Assembly: GCF_000189635.1 (NCBI RefSeq)
Contig: NW_002476235.1
Coordinates: forward strand, 1 to 64,000
Direction: 5' to 3'
Length of the DNA: 64,000 nt
DNA from: Tetrahymena thermophila SB210
Lineage: Eukaryota > Ciliophora > Oligohymenophorea > Hymenostomatida > Tetrahymenidae
The position numbers and the translations under genes were made by a program. Below the pieces are notes generated by a model. That model was not told the origin of the DNA. It made no database searches and worked only from the letters and a program-made list of their open reading frames with translations. Position 1 is the first letter of the stretch; every line of letters begins with the position of its first letter. Shown here piece by piece: positions 40,456-52,370 of this stretch.

Positions 40456-41757
40456 ATGATTGCTTGCTTATCAAACGAGAAAAACGAATTATCATCTTCA
40501 ACTATCGAAGATTCCATAGTAAATTAAAGTCTTAAATAATTTGAAGACAAGAAAAACTCCAATGAGTCAGCTCCCAAAACCTCTTAAAATTCTCCAAAAT
40601 TAGTAGCTTAGGTTTAACAAAAGCATTAAGAAAAAAGGACTTTCCCTTACTTTAGATACGATGATACAAAACGTTTAAACTCACTTAAAAATATTATTAA
40701 TTAAGCGTAAAAAGGCAAGCCAATTCGTCTTTACTTAGAAAATGTACCTAACTTTGCAAACGAATTTGATTTCGAAGAGCGTTGTCGCGGCTTACTCAAT
40801 GTGGTTTGGAATCACAAAAAATAGAATTCATGCTTCATTCTGATGGAAAATAAAGATTATGCCCTCGATGTTTTAGATTTAGAAAAGGAACTTCCTCCAT
40901 ATTGCAAGGAAGGTAGAATTTTTGTAACCCGCGTTGAAGAAAATTCAATTCTATATGCTAAAAAACCAAATCCTAAGAGATTCGAAACATATTATAACTT
41001 AAGTGATGACACTGGATTTTTTATTGTTGAGAATGATAAGATGAAATACTTTTGGTATGATTAAAATGGAGGCTTTTATGATGAATACGGTATTTACTAT
41101 AATTAAAAAGGCAGACCCTCTCCTCCTCCCTATTTGTAATCTAAGGCTGGCCGTTCCAAAAAAAACAACAATAGAGGAAACTATGAAAAAAATAATAAAA
41201 ACCAAAATTATGAGCAAAAAGGTAACTCTCCAGCACTAAACGGTTTGAAGCAATAATCATTAAATTAAGTAGAATATATAAAGAAATCAGATTTAGAAAG
41301 CATTGAAGCAAAAGCCAGAAACAAAGATTTAGATTTCTCTTCAAATAATTCTAATAAATATAATAAGATTGGAAACAACGAAAACTCTTTGACTTTACAG
41401 TAATCGGCTAGTGAAAGTAAATTGTACCCAAATTATAACAATTAGAATAGACCAAAGTCTAACTCTGGAGGTTCATTTAACAATAAAGGAAAAAAACAAG
41501 GAAGTTTTAACTAAAATAATTCTAACTACAATAACCAAAGGAATGCACAAAGAAATAAATCTGATACTCAATTCAAAAACAATGAGAATGAAAAATGGGG
41601 AAATAGTAACTACTTTAACGGTATGGAAAAGAGTGATTCTGCAAATAACTTGCCCTAAAAATAAAACAACTTCTTCGTTAACAATAACAACAACAATAAT
41701 AATTAAGGAGGATTTAAAAACAGACAGAAATCAAACTCTCAACAATCCCCTTAATGA
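40456..41757 (+). CDS. RRM-like RNA-binding candidate with aromatic repeat and N/K-rich tail
   Basis: Single-exon frame of 433 residues, ATG 40456, stop TGA 41755-41757. Residues of about 70-165 fit an RRM-type alpha/beta fold: strand IRLYLENVP, helix FDFEERCRGLL, strand NSCFILMENKDYALDVL, helix and RIFVTRV; canonical RNP aromatic residues are weak, so this is tentative. Residues of about 190-225 are strikingly aromatic (KYFWYDQNGGFYDEYGIYYN), followed by a proline run. The second half is basic and low-complexity (Asn, Lys, Gln, Ser, with FNNKGKKQGSFNQ and RPKSNSGGS), typical of RNA-granule or ribosome-associated proteins. Codons are unusually GC-containing (GCC, CGC, CTC), pointing to high expression. 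A second frame open at 41411-41776 is a by-product of the biased tail. Confidence 0.75.
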
Positions 41758-42260
41758 TGGAAAGCTTCTAAATTAAAAAAAAATATTAAGTTTATGTTTG
41801 TTATAATTTATATAAAACCTTCTACTTTATATTATTAATTTAATTATTTCTAATTTATTAAACTATCAAATTAGATTCATTCTCAATTATTTATTTATTA
41901 ATTTACTTTACTCATAATTAATTACTTTTTATTCAAAAATATTAAACAAACACCTCATCAATCAAATTAAATCAAAAATCAACTCTCAACAAATAAATTG
42001 TAAATTTTAATCTATTTATGCAAACAAAAAAAATAAATTTATGTTTTGAAAAAATGTTTACTTATTTGAATAATTTTTTTTGATGAAATTAATTAGCATA
42101 TTTGTAGCAGAAATAGATTTTCTTTTGCCATTTGGATTTATTTATGTTATTCATTTTTTATAATTATTATGATTGATTGTGTTTTATTTTTAATTTTTAG
42201 TCTTTGCTTGTCTAAAGAGGATTTTGATTCACAGATTTTACTTTAAAAGTATTGTGTAGG
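41758..42260. other. Intergenic
   Basis: AT-rich spacer between two co-oriented genes; includes the 3' UTR of the RRM-like gene. Nothing else recognised. Confidence 0.55.
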
Positions 42261-42833
42261 ATGATAAATTATTTTTGTAATTTTAGGCATTTATTATAAA
42301 AAAATGCTAGCTAATGTTGCAAAAAGCTCTAATATTTTAAGGTTTAAACTTTTTACTATTCTTAACAATTCTATTTCTCTATAAATAATGATAGTAATAA
42401 AGATATAGATTTGGAAATTAATCAAGTTAAAAATGTATAATCTCCTCAATCAAAACCTCAAAAAAAAGAAAGGATAAAACCTTAAATTGATGAAAAAGAT
42501 TTAGAATGGAAGTTTGTTAAGGGATCTGGGCCTGGAGGATAGTCAGTAAATAAAACAAGTAATAATGCTGTTTTGATTCATAAACCGACTGGTATTCAAG
42601 TTCGTTCTCATGCAAGTAGGGAATTGGATAAGAATAAATAATATTGCATGAAATAGCTGTCAGAAAAATTAGATGTTCTAATAAATGGAGAAAATAGTAA
42701 AAAAATGAAAAAAGAAGAAAAAAAGAAAAAGTAGCAGGATAGAAGAAAGAGGAAAAGTGCAGAAAAGTATGGAAATAAATAGAAAAATGATGAATCTATC
42801 AAAAGTGAAGATAATCAAAATACATAGAATTGA
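42261..42833 (+). CDS. Mitochondrial class I release factor-like protein (GGQ domain, MTRFR/C12orf65 type)
   Basis: Single-exon frame of 190 residues, ATG 42261, stop TGA 42831-42833. Residues 1-35 look like a mitochondrial presequence: basic, no acidic residues (MINYFCNFRHLLQKNASQC). The RF-1 domain follows with the peptidyl-tRNA hydrolysis motif GSGPGGQSVNKTSN (about 88-101), then VLIHKPTGIQVRSHASR and a very basic tail (KKEEKKKKQQDRRKRKSAEKYG). The codon-recognition domains of true RF1/RF2 are absent and the total is short, which matches the rescue factors MTRFR or ICT1 that free stalled mitoribosomes. The tail resembles MTRFR. The ATG at 42304 is in a different frame and is not used. Confidence 0.9.
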
Positions 42834-44153
42834 TAGTTTATTTTTGATTAAAATTCAAGCAAATCTTAGAGGTAGACCAAAAATTAATATTTCAGAAAGG
42901 TTTTTAAAATAGGTGGATAGCAATTAAAATTTATTTGATAAGATAATTGAAAATAATCAGAAGAAAAATTGACAAGAAATTTTAAAACATTTTTATTATA
43001 TCTTTTTATATTAGTAAATTTAATCATCCAATCAAACTTAAAGCATAAAATGAAATAATTATAAAGTAAATAAATAAATAATTTTATATTTATTCAATTT
43101 ACCGCCTGAAATAGACAGTCAGTCAGTCAGTCTTCATTCAGAATGAATAAATGCTCAATAAACCTAAATTTGAGAAATATTTGTTTGTTTTTAGTGGTTT
43201 TTCCAGTTTATGTATTTTAATTTTATTATTTTGATTATTTATTTTTAGAGGGAAAAGTATTTTTGAATTGAGTGGATAGCAAATAACATTTATTAACTCT
43301 TTGATTTTTCATTGTCCAAAATGTTTAAAGTATTCATTTTTTATTTATATAATGAATTAAGAGCATTGATATCTCTTATATTTAAATTATTTAGTAAGTT
43401 TTTTTAAATTCTTTTTAGTTTTGATTAAAATTTATTTTCAATTGAAATTTGTCTTTTTTTGAGGATTTACATGCCAAAAATCTAACATCTTCCAGTATAA
43501 GTTGAATATTTATTTATTTATTTCTTGATTTATTAATTGAATGATAATCAATTTCACTAATTAATTTTTTCTAATAAAGATTTAAAACAAATATCAATCA
43601 ATATTTAAATAGTGAATAATAAAAGAAAGTTAAGTCGAAATTTTTGTAATCTAGCAATTGACTATTTTGTTGAGGTTTTTATTAAAGGATTAATTTACGT
43701 TTCTACTATTTATCTAATAAATAATACCTTATTTTATTCTCGTATTTAAAGTAGTTGCCTTTTCTATTTTTATATTTGAAATTAATACAGTAGAGAAGGT
43801 TTCTAATTTGAAGTGGTAATGAATGAAGACGCAATAATAATTTATTTATTTATATATTTTGTTAATTTTTGAAATTTGACTCTGTGATTTAATAGGGTAA
43901 TTACTTGATTAAAACATCTTTCTTATAATATTTATATTAAAAACTAATTAAAAAAAGTCTTATTTTCTTTGTGTTTAATCAAAGATTAATAATTTAATTT
44001 ACAAAAGTTAACTTCTTTAATCCTTTTATTATCTTTCTCTCAAATCTACAAAGATTAACTCTTTAAAGCTAATCTGACCTAAATTACAGAAGTATTAACT
44101 AACAAAGCATTTTAAATTACTCAATTATACGAGCCTCGAGTATTAAAAATACT
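42834..44153. other. Intergenic
   Basis: AT-rich, with a short GTCA run near 43118-43134. From about 44020 the sequence becomes C-richer (44030-44150), probably the 5' UTR of the next gene. Confidence 0.55.
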
Positions 44154-45546
44154 ATGAAAACATAATCTACAAGCTCTACTTTACCTCAATCAAATAAGGA
44201 TTCATTCTCTCCAATGTTCAAGTAAATTCCAGTCCCTCAGCAATCAGTCCTTAAACAGAAATGTATATATTTTTATTAACTTTATTATTCATTTTACCAA
44301 AAGATTAACAACTTAAAAATACAATTTTTAAAATAATAATAGCTGATTCTCAGTATGGAAATCGCAATAAATAATCAATACGCGGAAACCTCCATTATCG
44401 CATGAACTTTCAAGAAAATGTAAAAGTTTATTTTTAATTTATCTACTTCAAAAAAATTTATTTAAATCTTTCTTTGTTTGATATGCACTTAAATATTTAT
44501 ATAAATCTCACGTTAATTTAAACATAAAATAGAGTATGCAGTATACATATTTTAAGGTGTACTTCAAAGACAGTATGAAAAAGAAATATGCAATTGATAT
44601 TGAAAATGATTATGATTATCCATAAACATGCGATTTTGTGGAAAGAGTAGTGAGATAACTCAATGAATAATACGATTTAAACCTCCCCTTTTGCGCTTCC
44701 AATTATTGCCTTTATTTTGCAAAAAAGAATGGATCAAGAAATTCAAGTTATCCTGGTAAACTATCAACTTTTATTTACTTTTACTCATTCCTAAAGAATA
44801 ATGCCGAATATTAAAAGTTATACTGCATTTTTAGAAATTGGATTAAATTTGTTTTTATTTAAAATGTTTGAATCGCATTCATTTTTAAAGATAACTAACT
44901 ACTAATTGACTAATTGGAAATTAAAAGCAATACTTCCTGCTTTTTAAAATAAAATTTTGATTTCCTAAAATATAATATTGATGTAAATCTTATTGATTGA
45001 ATTAAAAAGAATTCAAATTTATAAAAATAAATTTCAAATTAAAAATACATGTATAACTTTTTGATTACTTCTTTTCCTAATCTTTATTTGCGAATCTCCC
45101 AAATCGATTTATTTATTAAATGTTTCAAATCTTAATTCATAAATAAATATTTCTTTATAAAGCAAACACTTATTTAATATTTTTCTTTAATATTAATAGA
45201 AATAGATATGTATAACACAAATATTCAAACAGCACTTAAGTACCATGATAAGAACCTATTCAGATTGAAGTTTAAAATTTCTGATTCCCAAAAGAACTCA
45301 TTTATGAAAGAGAGTTCTATAATGATTTCTTAGGCTGAAAATCAAGATTTGAATCTGTCTGATAGCAAAATGATATATTCTTAAAATGGAAAAAACTTAG
45401 ACAGGTCTGTTCTAACAAATATAACAAATAATGCTTAGTAAAATGAAAAAGCTGAAAATAAATTAAATTAAAAATATAATATCAAGGAATAAAAATTTTA
45501 AGAGTCAAATTAAACTGGGTTGTTCGGCTGCTTTAGACTCTGCTGA
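44154..45546 (+). CDS. Unknown protein with a ubiquitin-like-fold candidate domain
   Basis: Four exons: 44154-44262, 44343-44419, 44533-44755, 45200-45546; 251 residues. Residues 1-60 are Ser/Gln/Pro-rich and probably disordered (KTQSTSSTLPQSNKD). Residues of about 63-165 look like a compact alpha/beta domain: strand YTYFKVYFKD, strand KYAIDIE, helix FVERVVRQLNEQY, ASNYCLYFAKKNG, helix, strand FRLKFKI, the strand-helix order seen in ubiquitin-like, RA or PB1 domains. The tail is Asn/Gln/Lys-rich and ends GLFGCFRLC, whose cysteines might be lipidated. The third intron is long (444 nt). Its acceptor is ambiguous between 45199 and 45205; both keep frame. Domain assignment is inference from secondary-structure pattern. 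Confidence 0.65.
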
Positions 45547-47399
45547 GGAATAAATATATTTGATAATAAAAAAATTTCTATCTAATCATAATTAAATGAG
45601 AAAGGGTCTTTTACCTTCTTGTTAAAATTAAAAACTACTCAAAATTGCTTAGCCTTTTCAAATTTAAAAAATAAATTACTAAATTTTTACTTAGTTAAAA
45701 TAACTATTATATAAAAAACAATAACTTTTTTAAAAAAGGATGAATGAGTATTTAATAACCAAGATATCAAATAAAATTATAATCAAATTAATCTATATTA
45801 ATATTTAACTCTCTCATATTTTAAGTGTTCTTTATACTTATCTTTCTTTATATAATACATCTTACTTCTTTCTTGTTAAATACATCATTTGTTTATTTCT
45901 CTTGAGCTTAACATTTATTTAAAGTAAGTGCTTTATCAAATAGCTTCACTTAAAAATTAATAAAATTACATATCATTCAATATTTAAATTATCACCCTTT
46001 TAATAAATATACCAATTAAAACTCCTTTTAAATAAAAGTTAAACTCAATTAAATCAAATAAATTCAAGTAATAAATTTTATTTTTCCTATGCTTAACTTA
46101 AAAAGCCTTTATATAAAGATTAACAAGCCTATAAATAATAAGTCTTATTTTAAAAAAAAAATTAAATATTTTTAAGCTAGGATAAAAATTAAATTTATAA
46201 TTTTGTAAAATATGATTAAAAATGGAATTTTATTATATTATTTTAATATTTAAGAGAAATAATATTTTAATTAATAAAATTGAATTCTTGTTATTATTTT
46301 TGAATAGAATAAACAAAAAGAAATTTCTAAATAAATATTGATCAATTTATTTTTTGAAAGAAAAACTTTATTTTTAAAAGCTATAATAGTAAAATATTTT
46401 AAGTTTTAATTCATTAGTAATCCAGCCAGAATAATTAAAAAATTTTTTTTAAATAAATATTTATTTTTTATATCATTTACTAATATTAGAAATAAAAACA
46501 TTCTCAATTTTATCAAAAATTAAATAATTTTTTATAAAAACCATTTTGTTTGAATATTTTACTATTTAAGAAATAAATTATTTTACCCTTGATAGATAGA
46601 TTGATAGAATTATATTTTTATTTATATTATTTTAATCTAATAAATTTGATAAAAAAAATTGTACATAAGAATTAACTTTGTTTTTCTAAAATAATTTTTG
46701 ATTTTTAAGAGTCATAGCCATAAAGTAATTTAGGTCGTAAATAAATTATGATCCTGAATAAACCAATCAAAAATAAATTTTTTCATAAAGAAATAGTTAG
46801 AAATTTAAACATGTTAAATTTTTTAAAGAGTTTATTAATTTTTTTTATGAAATACCATTTAATATTAATTTTAAGGAATAAATTAAGTAAAATAGTTAGT
46901 TGGTTTACTGAATAGGCTTTAATATTTTATCCAATCTAAAAAAATAATTTAAATAGTTGAAGAAAGATTTAATTTTAGGTTTTCTAAAATTATTTCCTAT
47001 TTTAATTATTAAATAGTTTTAGTTTTAATTAAATGACAATCAATTATAAACAATAAAAAATAAATTTTTTATAAAGAAATGATTATATATTTAAACTATT
47101 ACAAAAATTAAATATATTAACATGCTAAATATTATTTAAAAATTTATTAATTTATTTATATAACGCCATTCATTTTATTTTGTTAGTTTATTATTTAAGA
47201 GATAAATTATTTTAAGTAAGAAATTAATTGGTTGACTGACTGACTGATTGATGTTTTTAATTTTTAATTGCGGTTTAGAAAATTCATTGTTATAATTAAT
47301 TACTAACTAGCTAACTATTTTGTATTAATTGTTAATTAGTCATTTTAAATAGCAATTTTTAGTTTTTATTTATTTTATTATATGTAGGCATAATATTTT
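45547..47399. other. Convergent spacer, about 1.9 kb
   Basis: Very AT-rich; both flanking genes point into it. Several degenerate similar blocks occur (e.g. TTTATAAAGAAATGATTA..TTTAAAC near 46780-46815 and 47065-47090; ATTTTTTTTATGAAATACCATTTAAT near 46838 vs ATTTATATAACGCCATTCATTT near 47152), suggesting an old duplicated segment of about 250-300 bp. No coding signal. Confidence 0.5.
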
Positions 47400-48411
47400 T
47401 CAATTTTCACTTATATCTATTCCATAGAGACTTTTAAAGTGTTCATAAACAGGTAAAAATAGAACTGAGTTAGCACAAGAAATTAATAGACGAGGTGTTA
47501 ATCCTTTGAAGAAAGCTATGTAGCCTTCATTCTTAATTAAATCTTTAGTAATTTTTCTCACAGATAGTTTTTGTTTACTAGAATCAATAACTTAATATCT
47601 AGTCAAAATTAAATCGAATGGGTTAACCATGAAAGTAGAAAGTAAAGAACTGGATAAACTGACTAAAATACTTTATTTGATAGTTAATTTATGTCTACCG
47701 TCTTCGCTTTATGTATTATGGAGTAAGAAAAATCTTTACATTTCATAAAACCAAAACAATAGACCTGTTTGCATGGTAGTTGTTGCTATATAAATATGGC
47801 TGGCTTTGTAGAGCCTCAAGAATCCTTCTTTTTGTTATACATCTTTAAGTCCTTATAAAACACTGGTATATTAAAAGTTTGTATCATTCACTTAAAGACG
47901 TGTTCTAACGACATCAAATGGCATGTATGGGATTAAACAGACAATTTCAGCCAAAGAAGATGTTAATAAAGGCATACATATTTTTAAAGCAGTTGAAATA
48001 TTTTCATTTTATACTTTTTTTATTAAACTCATACCATACTTATTCATAGTCTCATATGAAGAGAAATAAAGTAATGAGGGTACAAAACTGCAGGGAAAAG
48101 TTGTTGAAAATCCTCTAAAAACTCCTTTGAATCCTTCTCCTTTAATAACTTATTTATATCCTTGCTTAAATGATAAAAATTCTGCTGTGTGGGCCTTAAT
48201 TTTAGTACTAATTGTATCTAATGGATACATAATCATATCAGCGATCCAATATCCTAAACTGCTGCAAGCTGCGAGCTTTACTACATGCAAAAAAAAAAAA
48301 TTTAAGAAAATTGTTAGGCAATTATCTGAATAAATAAAGAAGAATATTATTAGCTAATTAATTACATGGATTGTATTAAGGTTGAGTTTTTTCTTGAGCT
48401 ATGGCTGCCAT
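47400..48411 (-). CDS. Mitochondrial carrier family (SLC25) transporter
   Basis: Two exons, 48411-48366 and 48280-47400, intron 48365-48281 (85 nt, GTAATT..GCATGTAG); 308 residues. Three tandem ~100-residue repeats carry the family signature Px[DE]xx[KR]: YPLDTISTKIKAH, MPFDVVRTRLQVN and NPFDLILTRYQV. Each is preceded by a hydrophobic helix and followed by a glycine-containing loop (GEGFKGVFRGF, KEGFLRLYKA, NEGYIAFFKGL). This predicts six membrane spans in the inner mitochondrial membrane. The substrate cannot be told from sequence alone; the aromatic, Ser-rich helices resemble the SLC25A46/Mtch-like or generic carriers no more than others. The N-terminus is short (MAAIAQEKTQPQYNP), normal for the family, which needs no cleaved presequence. 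Confidence 0.95.
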
Positions 48412-49473
48412 TTAAGCTAATTATTTTAGATAGTTTTAATAAGAATACTTTTTTAATTTTTGTTATTAATTTTTTTTTGGTATTTAATAAGTTTTTAAGC
48501 TAATAACTTACTTTTTTTTTCCAGAAATTTAATTCTATTAAATATAATTTTGATTTAATATTTAGTTTGAAAATACAATATTTTTTTATGAACGCTTTTT
48601 ATATGAAATAAATTCAAACAATTTATGACAAATCCTACATTTCCAAACTAATTTGTATGAATGAGTGAATGCTTGCTGTTCAATCTTCTCACATTTATTT
48701 AATTGTATCAAAGAATTTTTTATATAACTAAATTAGGCTTGCTTTATGATATTTAGTGAAAGTATTAAATTATTTAAGTAAACTAAATTGGCTTACTTAC
48801 TTTTTAAGACTAACAATCTAACAATACTTGTTTTTATTTTCTCTTTAATTTAATCTTAAATTGGTTTGGTTGATGATGTTTCAATGTTTAAGTTTCCAAA
48901 GAAACAGCTTAAGATTGATCATTTATTTTACGACTGATATGCTGTCAAATAAAGGAGTTTGCATATTAAAGCTGAAAAGATTTTGAACATATTACCAGCA
49001 ATAAAAATAGATTGATCGATTTTATCTCAGAAATTTCTAATTGATTCTTTTAATTTTTACTTAAATTATATCAAGTAACATCCTAACTTATTTTTCTTAG
49101 TAATAGTTTTTTTATAAACATATTATATTAGTAACACAACATTTTTATATTTACGAGTTTTCACCAAATAAAAATAATTACAAATGTTTGATATTAACTT
49201 TGTTTGATAATACATCATTAAATGACCTACAAAAAACATAAATAAAGGAATGTATGATTAGATAGTACTTTTTATATTCTTTTACAAAAACAGCTTTATA
49301 TATTAAAATAATTTGAGAAAGTTTAAATAAAATTTTGATAAAGTCCAAATATATACATTTACATATTTAAAGATTTTACAATTTTATTTTAATTAAAATT
49401 TATTATTTAACCGCTATTTTTTAATTAAAAAATAAATGCTCTGAAGAAACATTTTACTTCATACTAACATTCT
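48412..49473. other. Intergenic
   Basis: AT-rich, about 1 kb between two minus-strand genes; nothing recognised. Confidence 0.55.
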
Positions 49474-51020
49474 TCAAAACTTTTTATTTAATTCTATTGG
49501 CCCTGTTATCCAGTATCTTACAACAAATCTTTTTGAATTGCTTGAATTATTTGACAATATTTCGTAGGGGAACAATCTACTTTTAAAAATAAGCAAAGAG
49601 TCAGGTTCCATGCTATATTCAACAAAATCTCCAGGCTCATTTTAATTTTAAGAAACACTTGTGTATAGTCTGACTTTTCCATAATTTGTACAATCTATGT
49701 CGTCATCTAAGCTATTGAAGTATAAACAATTTATCTTCCTACCATTGTCTTAATCTCCATCAAACGAAGATTCATAATGAGGTTTTTAAAAGCTCCCGTT
49801 TGCTTTAAAATAGCTTATCTATTATTAAATTTTTTTAGTTTTTTCAAAATAAATGAGATATTTACCTAAAATAATTCTGATATTTAAACACATATTTGTG
49901 TTTTATGGTTAAACTCATAAGGCAAAGCAGAAAGTTGAAATGCTATTTTTTTGACATTTGGAAAGTCTTTTTCACTAATTTCACCTAAAGTTAGCCATAA
50001 AAGTCTGTCAGATCTGGTTTTACTGTCATTTATAGAGGGTTCATCAAATCTACCATCCATTTCTAAGTAATTGAGCTCTTTGTATAGATTACTGTTGATT
50101 TTTATGAAAACATTTTATTAATTAGTTATTTTAGATATTGTTTGGATATAAAAATGTGTTGTTATTTAAATTATAATTGATTAATATTTCGTTTAAATTT
50201 AACATTTAGAATTAATTTTATTTTTTAAGTCCACACTGTACAATATTGATCATTTTATATTTTTAAATACTCATAATATAATTAATAAATGATAAATTAC
50301 TTAACAAATTTATCTGCATTTACATATTTCTTGATGTAAGTATATCCTTTAGTCATAAACTCACTTAGAGATTCTTTAGATAAGTATTCTAAGGGTATTT
50401 TTGGATTATTTGCTTTCCATGTTGTGGCTGTTGCAAGCTGAAATAATATTTTTTAAAAATATAACTTTAATTTGAAAAAAAAAGAATCTTATTTTACTAA
50501 AAGTGGTTGTTTACTGTCAATTCTTTAGTCTTTTAATGAATACTCCTTTATTTTATTAATAAAAAATTATTAGCAACCACCTTTTAGACACTCTCCAATT
50601 AAATAGGTCTAAGTTTATTTATTCCATTCTAATTTATCTTTCAAGCCATCTTTTGTATTTAAAAATTTGAATTGAATGATCAAATTTAAAAATAAAACAT
50701 TTAATTTTTATTCTACCTTCTTTCAGTTTATAAAATTTTTTGCTTATAAATTCGAGAAGTTCAGGAAGCACGTAAGGAAGCTTATGTTTTGCTAATGTTT
50801 CCTTTGCTGCCCTTTCTATGTGAGTTAGTTCTTTATCAGGAATATAAATTTTTGCAAAGAAGGTTGTGCAGCATGAACCATTCTAGCTTTTGTTTTCTGT
50901 ATGAGGCGATGCAGAATGATCGTGCTTGTGTTTGCATTGTTTAGTTTAATTTTCGTGCTTTTTATTATAGTAGTAAGTGTTTCTTTACTTGAATTAGTCT
51001 GCTTCCTTTTAATCAATCAT
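49474..51020 (-). CDS. 2-oxoglutarate/Fe(II) oxygenase-like protein (prolyl hydroxylase type) with altered iron triad
   Basis: Five exons: 51020-50717, 50649-50498, 50437-50301, 50091-49866, 49818-49474; 387 residues. The C-terminal half matches the PHD/EGLN-type fold in order: RSDRLLWL, QLSALPYEFN, the ISYFKANGSFQKPHY strand, GRKINCLYFNSL, GKVRLYT, EPDSLLIFKSRLFPYEIL and KRFVVRYWITG. In active enzymes the iron is held by H-x-D...H and 2OG by Arg. Here the first site is His287-Tyr-Glu289, the position of the second His is Tyr358 (FPYEIL instead of x-PHEV), and Arg370 is kept. Catalysis is therefore doubtful; it may be a pseudo-enzyme or use other ligands. The N-terminal ~170 residues are unknown, with a His/Lys-rich start. 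The fourth exon's acceptor is chosen for composition; a longer version from 50230 also keeps frame. Confidence 0.82.
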
Positions 51021-52370
51021 GTATATGTATCGATATATGTTTATAAAATGCTTTCTCAATATTTTTATTAAGACATTTTGATCATCCTACACTAATAGTA
51101 ACTTATTCTCCTTCTAATTTTCTACACTAACATTTTATTTGCCACAAACTAGCTTGTGCTGTTATATTAATCATAAAAATTATGTTTTTTCGGTTAAAAC
51201 ATATTTAAATATTTGTTACATTTTTCCAATCTTCAACTTAGCATTCCCTTGAACAATATGTAACCTAATATATAGATGTTGTATTTTTGATATGTTTTCT
51301 ATGAAATCAATTTAATTACTTTCTTGCATTTACTACAAAAGCTTAAATCACCTTCTTTTTAACATAAATTGCACTTCATATAGTGTCTTTATACTTTTTT
51401 AAACGGATATATAAAATAATTAAATTTTTTAGAATTTGAGAAGGATATTAATGTTATTAACAAAAAGAAATTAAAAGGTGTAAAAGTTTATTTTTTTAAA
51501 AATTTAATAAACTATTCAAAATTGTGCCTTTCTAAGGATCCAAATTAAAATATAAAATTTATCAGGCTTATGATAATATTTAGTGAAATACTCCAACTTT
51601 AAAATGTTTGTTAAATAATTCAAATCAGATTAAAATATTAATTTATCTTATTATTTTTAATTTTATCGAATAAATTTCTTAGTTCTAGAAATACTAATTT
51701 AATGAGTCTATAAAAAAGTGTACAAAAGGAGCTAAAGTAGTAAGAATTCTAAAAATAGATCTAATCCTACCTATAATTCAAGCGTCATCATGCTTACCTT
51801 TAGTATTATTAATTAACATTACTGCTTTTATTCTTTGATTTTAACAATAAAATAAAAAAAAATGTCATTTATTCTATTTGGATATTTACTTTTCAAATAA
51901 ATAAAATGGATAATATGATGTAATTTGGCCATCTAATTTGGATTTTAGAAAAATAAAATCGACTACGTATTTACTTTATTTTCTTACAGATTTATTATAA
52001 AGATTTTACAGGATTACTTTGAATAAAGTAAGTTATAAAACAATAAAGTTTTACATTCTTAATAATCATGACTAAAAATATAATTTTTGAATTCAGACAT
52101 ATTTAATTTTATTAATTGACCATTAAGATGTACTTTTTTATGATTTAAAGTAATGTTATACCATATATTTATTAGTAATCTATTGCTTTGTTTGATAGAT
52201 TTTTGAACATTTTATAATCTAAATAATTACCTTAATTTTTACCTTATCTTGAACTTATTTAAAACTTGAGACAATTACTGTTTTGAAAATATAATTAATT
52301 AATAATATAAATTTATAAACTCTACATTAATTTTCAATACAAATTTTATAAGTAAATAAATAAATAATAA
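51021..52370. other. Divergent intergenic region
   Basis: About 1.35 kb of AT-rich DNA between genes transcribed away from each other. Nothing recognised besides A/T tracts. Confidence 0.55.

Noticed and set aside
41411-41776. 121-codon plus-strand frame
   Set aside because: Overlaps the biased N/K-rich tail of the RRM-like gene in another frame; no independent evidence.
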